This document shows positions 62,661 to 64,000 of a stretch of 64,000 nucleotides of DNA, one piece after another. Source of the stretch: Kutzneria buriramensis (GTDB lineage Bacteria; Actinomycetota; Actinomycetes; Mycobacteriales; Pseudonocardiaceae); contig NZ_QUNO01000026.1 of NCBI RefSeq assembly GCF_003387475.1, forward strand, positions 1-64,000, written 5' to 3'. Made by a program: the position numbers and the translations under genes. Below the pieces are notes generated by a model. That model was not told the DNA's origin. It saw only the letters and a list, made by a program, of their open reading frames with translations, and searched no databases. Within the stretch, counting starts at the first letter, position 1, and every line of letters begins with the position of its first letter.

Positions 62661-62725
62661 ATCCATGCATCTTGCTTTCCGCACGCGGCACTCCGTTCAA
62701 TTCCTGGCACATACTGGGAGGTGGC

Positions 62726-63874
62726 GTGGGCGTGCAGTTCGGCAGGATCGTTCCATTGGTGGCCGCCGGGCTGCTCGCCTCGGCTTGCACCGGCGGCCCG
62801 CAGTACACCGCCGTGAGCGAGCCGGCGGCCTTGGTGCCTGCGGGAATCCATGACGTGCTGGCTGATGCGCGGTGGCGGGTGGCCGAAAGTCTCGGCGGCA
62901 GGGCCGGGTTCGTGCCGCCTGCGCAGGGACCGCGGGCGCAGCGCAAGGGCGGCACTATCGCCTTCGTCGCGGCCGACCTGACCAACGGCGGCGTAAGCGC
63001 CGTCGGCGAGGCTGTCACCGAAGCGGCCAGCGAGATCGACTGGCACGTCACCATGATCGACGGCAAAGGCACCGTCCAGGGCCGTGCCGACGCACTGGAC
63101 CGGGCGGTCACGATCCGGCCCGACGGGATCGTGCTCGGCGGATTCGATGCCACCGAGCAGACGGCCACCCTCAGGCAGGCGGCGGATCTCGGTATCCCGG
63201 TCGTGGGCTGGCACGCGGGTTCGGCCCCTGGCCCGATTCCCGCCGCCGGAGTGTTCACCAATGTCACCACCGATCCGCTCCAGGTGGCGTGGCTGGCCGC
63301 GGCGTATGTGGTGGCCGACTCCAACGGCACTGCCGGCGTGGCGGTGCTGACGGACTCGGCGTTCCAGGTCGCGGCGCGCAAGGCGGAAGCGATGCGGGCG
63401 TACCTCGGCTTGTGTTCGGGTTGCACGGTGCTGTCCGCTGAAGACTCCCCGATCGGGGACACCGATATCAGGATGACCGGGTTGGTTTCCTCGTTGCTGC
63501 GGCGTGACGGCGCCAGGCTCGGTTACCTGCTGACGGTCAACGGCAACTACGTCGGCGACGCCAAGGCGGAACTGAGCAACGCGGGCAGGCCGGCTGCCGG
63601 CCCGCCCGTGGCGGTGGCGGCTGGAGACGGCGACGCGACGGAGTTCCAGCGTGTTCGGGACGGCGACTACCAGGCCGCGACCGTGGCCGAACCGTTGGTG
63701 CTGCAGGGCTGGCAGGTGGTCGACGAACTCAACCGTGCCTTCGCCGGCCGCTCGCCGTCCGGGTTCGTCGCCACGCCAGCGTTGATCACCCACCGGAACG
63801 TGCCCGCAGGCGACGTCTTTGACCCGCAGTCGGGCTACCGGGACGTCTACCGGAAGATCTGGAACGGCATGTGA
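62726..63874 (+). CDS. Sugar ABC substrate-binding lipoprotein
   Basis: A 382-residue protein of the periplasmic-binding-protein-like I class. MGVQFGRIVPLVAAGLLASA, then CTGGP, is a lipoprotein signal. The mature domain shows GGTIAFVAADLTNGGVSAVG, WHVTMIDGKGTVQGRADALD, IVLGGFDATEQTATLRQAAD and GIPVVGWHAG. The GTG at 62726 follows GGGAGG closely. It is an intact homologue of the broken gene at 13000-13583. GTGA overlap links it to the next gene. Ligand unknown; the relatives bind ribose-type sugars or similar. Confidence 0.88.
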   Translation: MGVQFGRIVPLVAAGLLASACTGGPQYTAVSEPAALVPAGIHDVLADARWRVAESLGGRAGFVPPAQGPRAQRKGGTIAFVAADLTNGGVSAVGEAVTEAASEIDWHVTMIDGKGTVQGRADALDRAVTIRPDGIVLGGFDATEQTATLRQAADLGIPVVGWHAGSAPGPIPAAGVFTNVTTDPLQVAWLAAAYVVADSNGTAGVAVLTDSAFQVAARKAEAMRAYLGLCSGCTVLSAEDSPIGDTDIRMTGLVSSLLRRDGARLGYLLTVNGNYVGDAKAELSNAGRPAAGPPVAVAAGDGDATEFQRVRDGDYQAATVAEPLVLQGWQVVDELNRAFAGRSPSGFVATPALITHRNVPAGDVFDPQSGYRDVYRKIWNGM

Positions 63875-64000
63875 AACCCGATGCTGGAGCCGGTCGAGCT
63901 GAGTCGCCCATGTGCTCGCTCGCCGCGCAAGGCTTCGGGATGCAGGTGCGGCACTACGACCCCGGCAAGGGCGATGAGAAGCTGTCCCAGGCGGTCGGCT
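63871..64000 (+). CDS. Second substrate-binding-like protein (partial, runs off the edge)
   Basis: The GTG at 63871 overlaps the previous stop by four bases. The visible 43 residues contain SPMCSLAAQGFGMQVRHYDP followed by GKGDEKLSQAVG. This resembles the 'W-x-V-x-x-x-D-x-K-G-D-x-x-x-Q-x-x-x' start of sugar-binding proteins, such as WHVTMIDGKGTVQG above. Probably a tandem binding-protein gene of the same transporter; the rest lies outside the window. Confidence 0.55.
   Translation, partial: MKPDAGAGRAESPMCSLAAQGFGMQVRHYDPGKGDEKLSQAVG

Noticed and set aside
1-64000. CRISPR arrays, tRNA or rRNA genes, origins or attachment sites
   Set aside because: No regularly spaced repeats, no cloverleaf-like sequence and no rRNA signature was noticed on reading either strand.

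Overview
This is high-GC actinobacterial DNA. A sporulating, antibiotic-producing filamentous actinomycete is suggested by an SsgA-like protein, PucR- and AfsR/SARP-type regulators, modular PKS and NRPS sequence, and a P450/ferredoxin/ferredoxin-reductase operon. The style fits Pseudonocardiales (Kutzneria- or Amycolatopsis-like), but the genus is inference. No tRNA, rRNA or CRISPR array was recognised. The window is accessory in character: at least eleven decayed transposase loci (ISL3, two or three IS701, IS3, two IS5, IS481, ISAs1, IS110 and integrase-core types) are interleaved with intact operons and with the wreckage of NRPS and PKS genes.

Layout. 0-6 kb: insertion-sequence remnants with two small family peptides. 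6-15 kb: a GH32-like glycosidase, two PucR-type regulators, a LacI regulator, a sugar ABC permease with a broken binding protein, and an OmpR-type response regulator. 15.6-17.6 kb: a decayed methyltransferase domain and ketosynthase tail. 17.6-21 kb: an AfsR-type regulator, a small winged-helix-like protein and an SsgA-like protein. 21-32.7 kb: small family peptides, an SsuABC/TauABC-like transporter and an NRPS pseudogene. 32.8-38.6 kb: an SDR/P450/ferredoxin/reductase/membrane-protein operon, divergent from a sensor kinase/response-regulator pair. 38.9-41.7 kb: IS remnants and a small secreted protein. 42-59 kb: a compact, apparently intact lipid-polyketide operon. 59-64 kb: IS remnants, two secreted proteins and a sugar-binding lipoprotein.

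The most striking content is a family of about fourteen divergent small proteins (84-106 aa), scattered singly or in short runs at 2.4, 3.8, 12.1, 12.5, 21.5, 22.1, 23.6, 26.7, 27.1, 30.0, 30.6, 31.4, 31.9 and 32.5 kb. They share an N-terminus like M-N-x-[IVM]-E, often a Gly-Gly, a 'PLEV'-like stretch, a cysteine in a 'P-x-[ST]-C'-like motif near residue 26-36, an Ala-rich hydrophobic middle and a C-terminal 'S-V-x-x-L' motif. I do not recognise this family, and no obvious RiPP maturation enzyme or dedicated exporter lies in the window. It is my main candidate for an undescribed system.

The 42-59 kb operon encodes ACP-thioester reductase, fatty acyl-AMP ligase, two acyl-CoA-dehydrogenase-like proteins with altered catalytic residues, an atypical SDR, a luciferase-like monooxygenase, a stand-alone ACP, a ketosynthase protein that has lost its AT domain, and a fully reducing KS-AT-DH-ER-KR-ACP module with a methylmalonyl-type AT motif. 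The inferred product is a fatty-acid-primed, dehydrogenated and possibly oxygenated methyl-branched chain released reductively as an aldehyde or alcohol.
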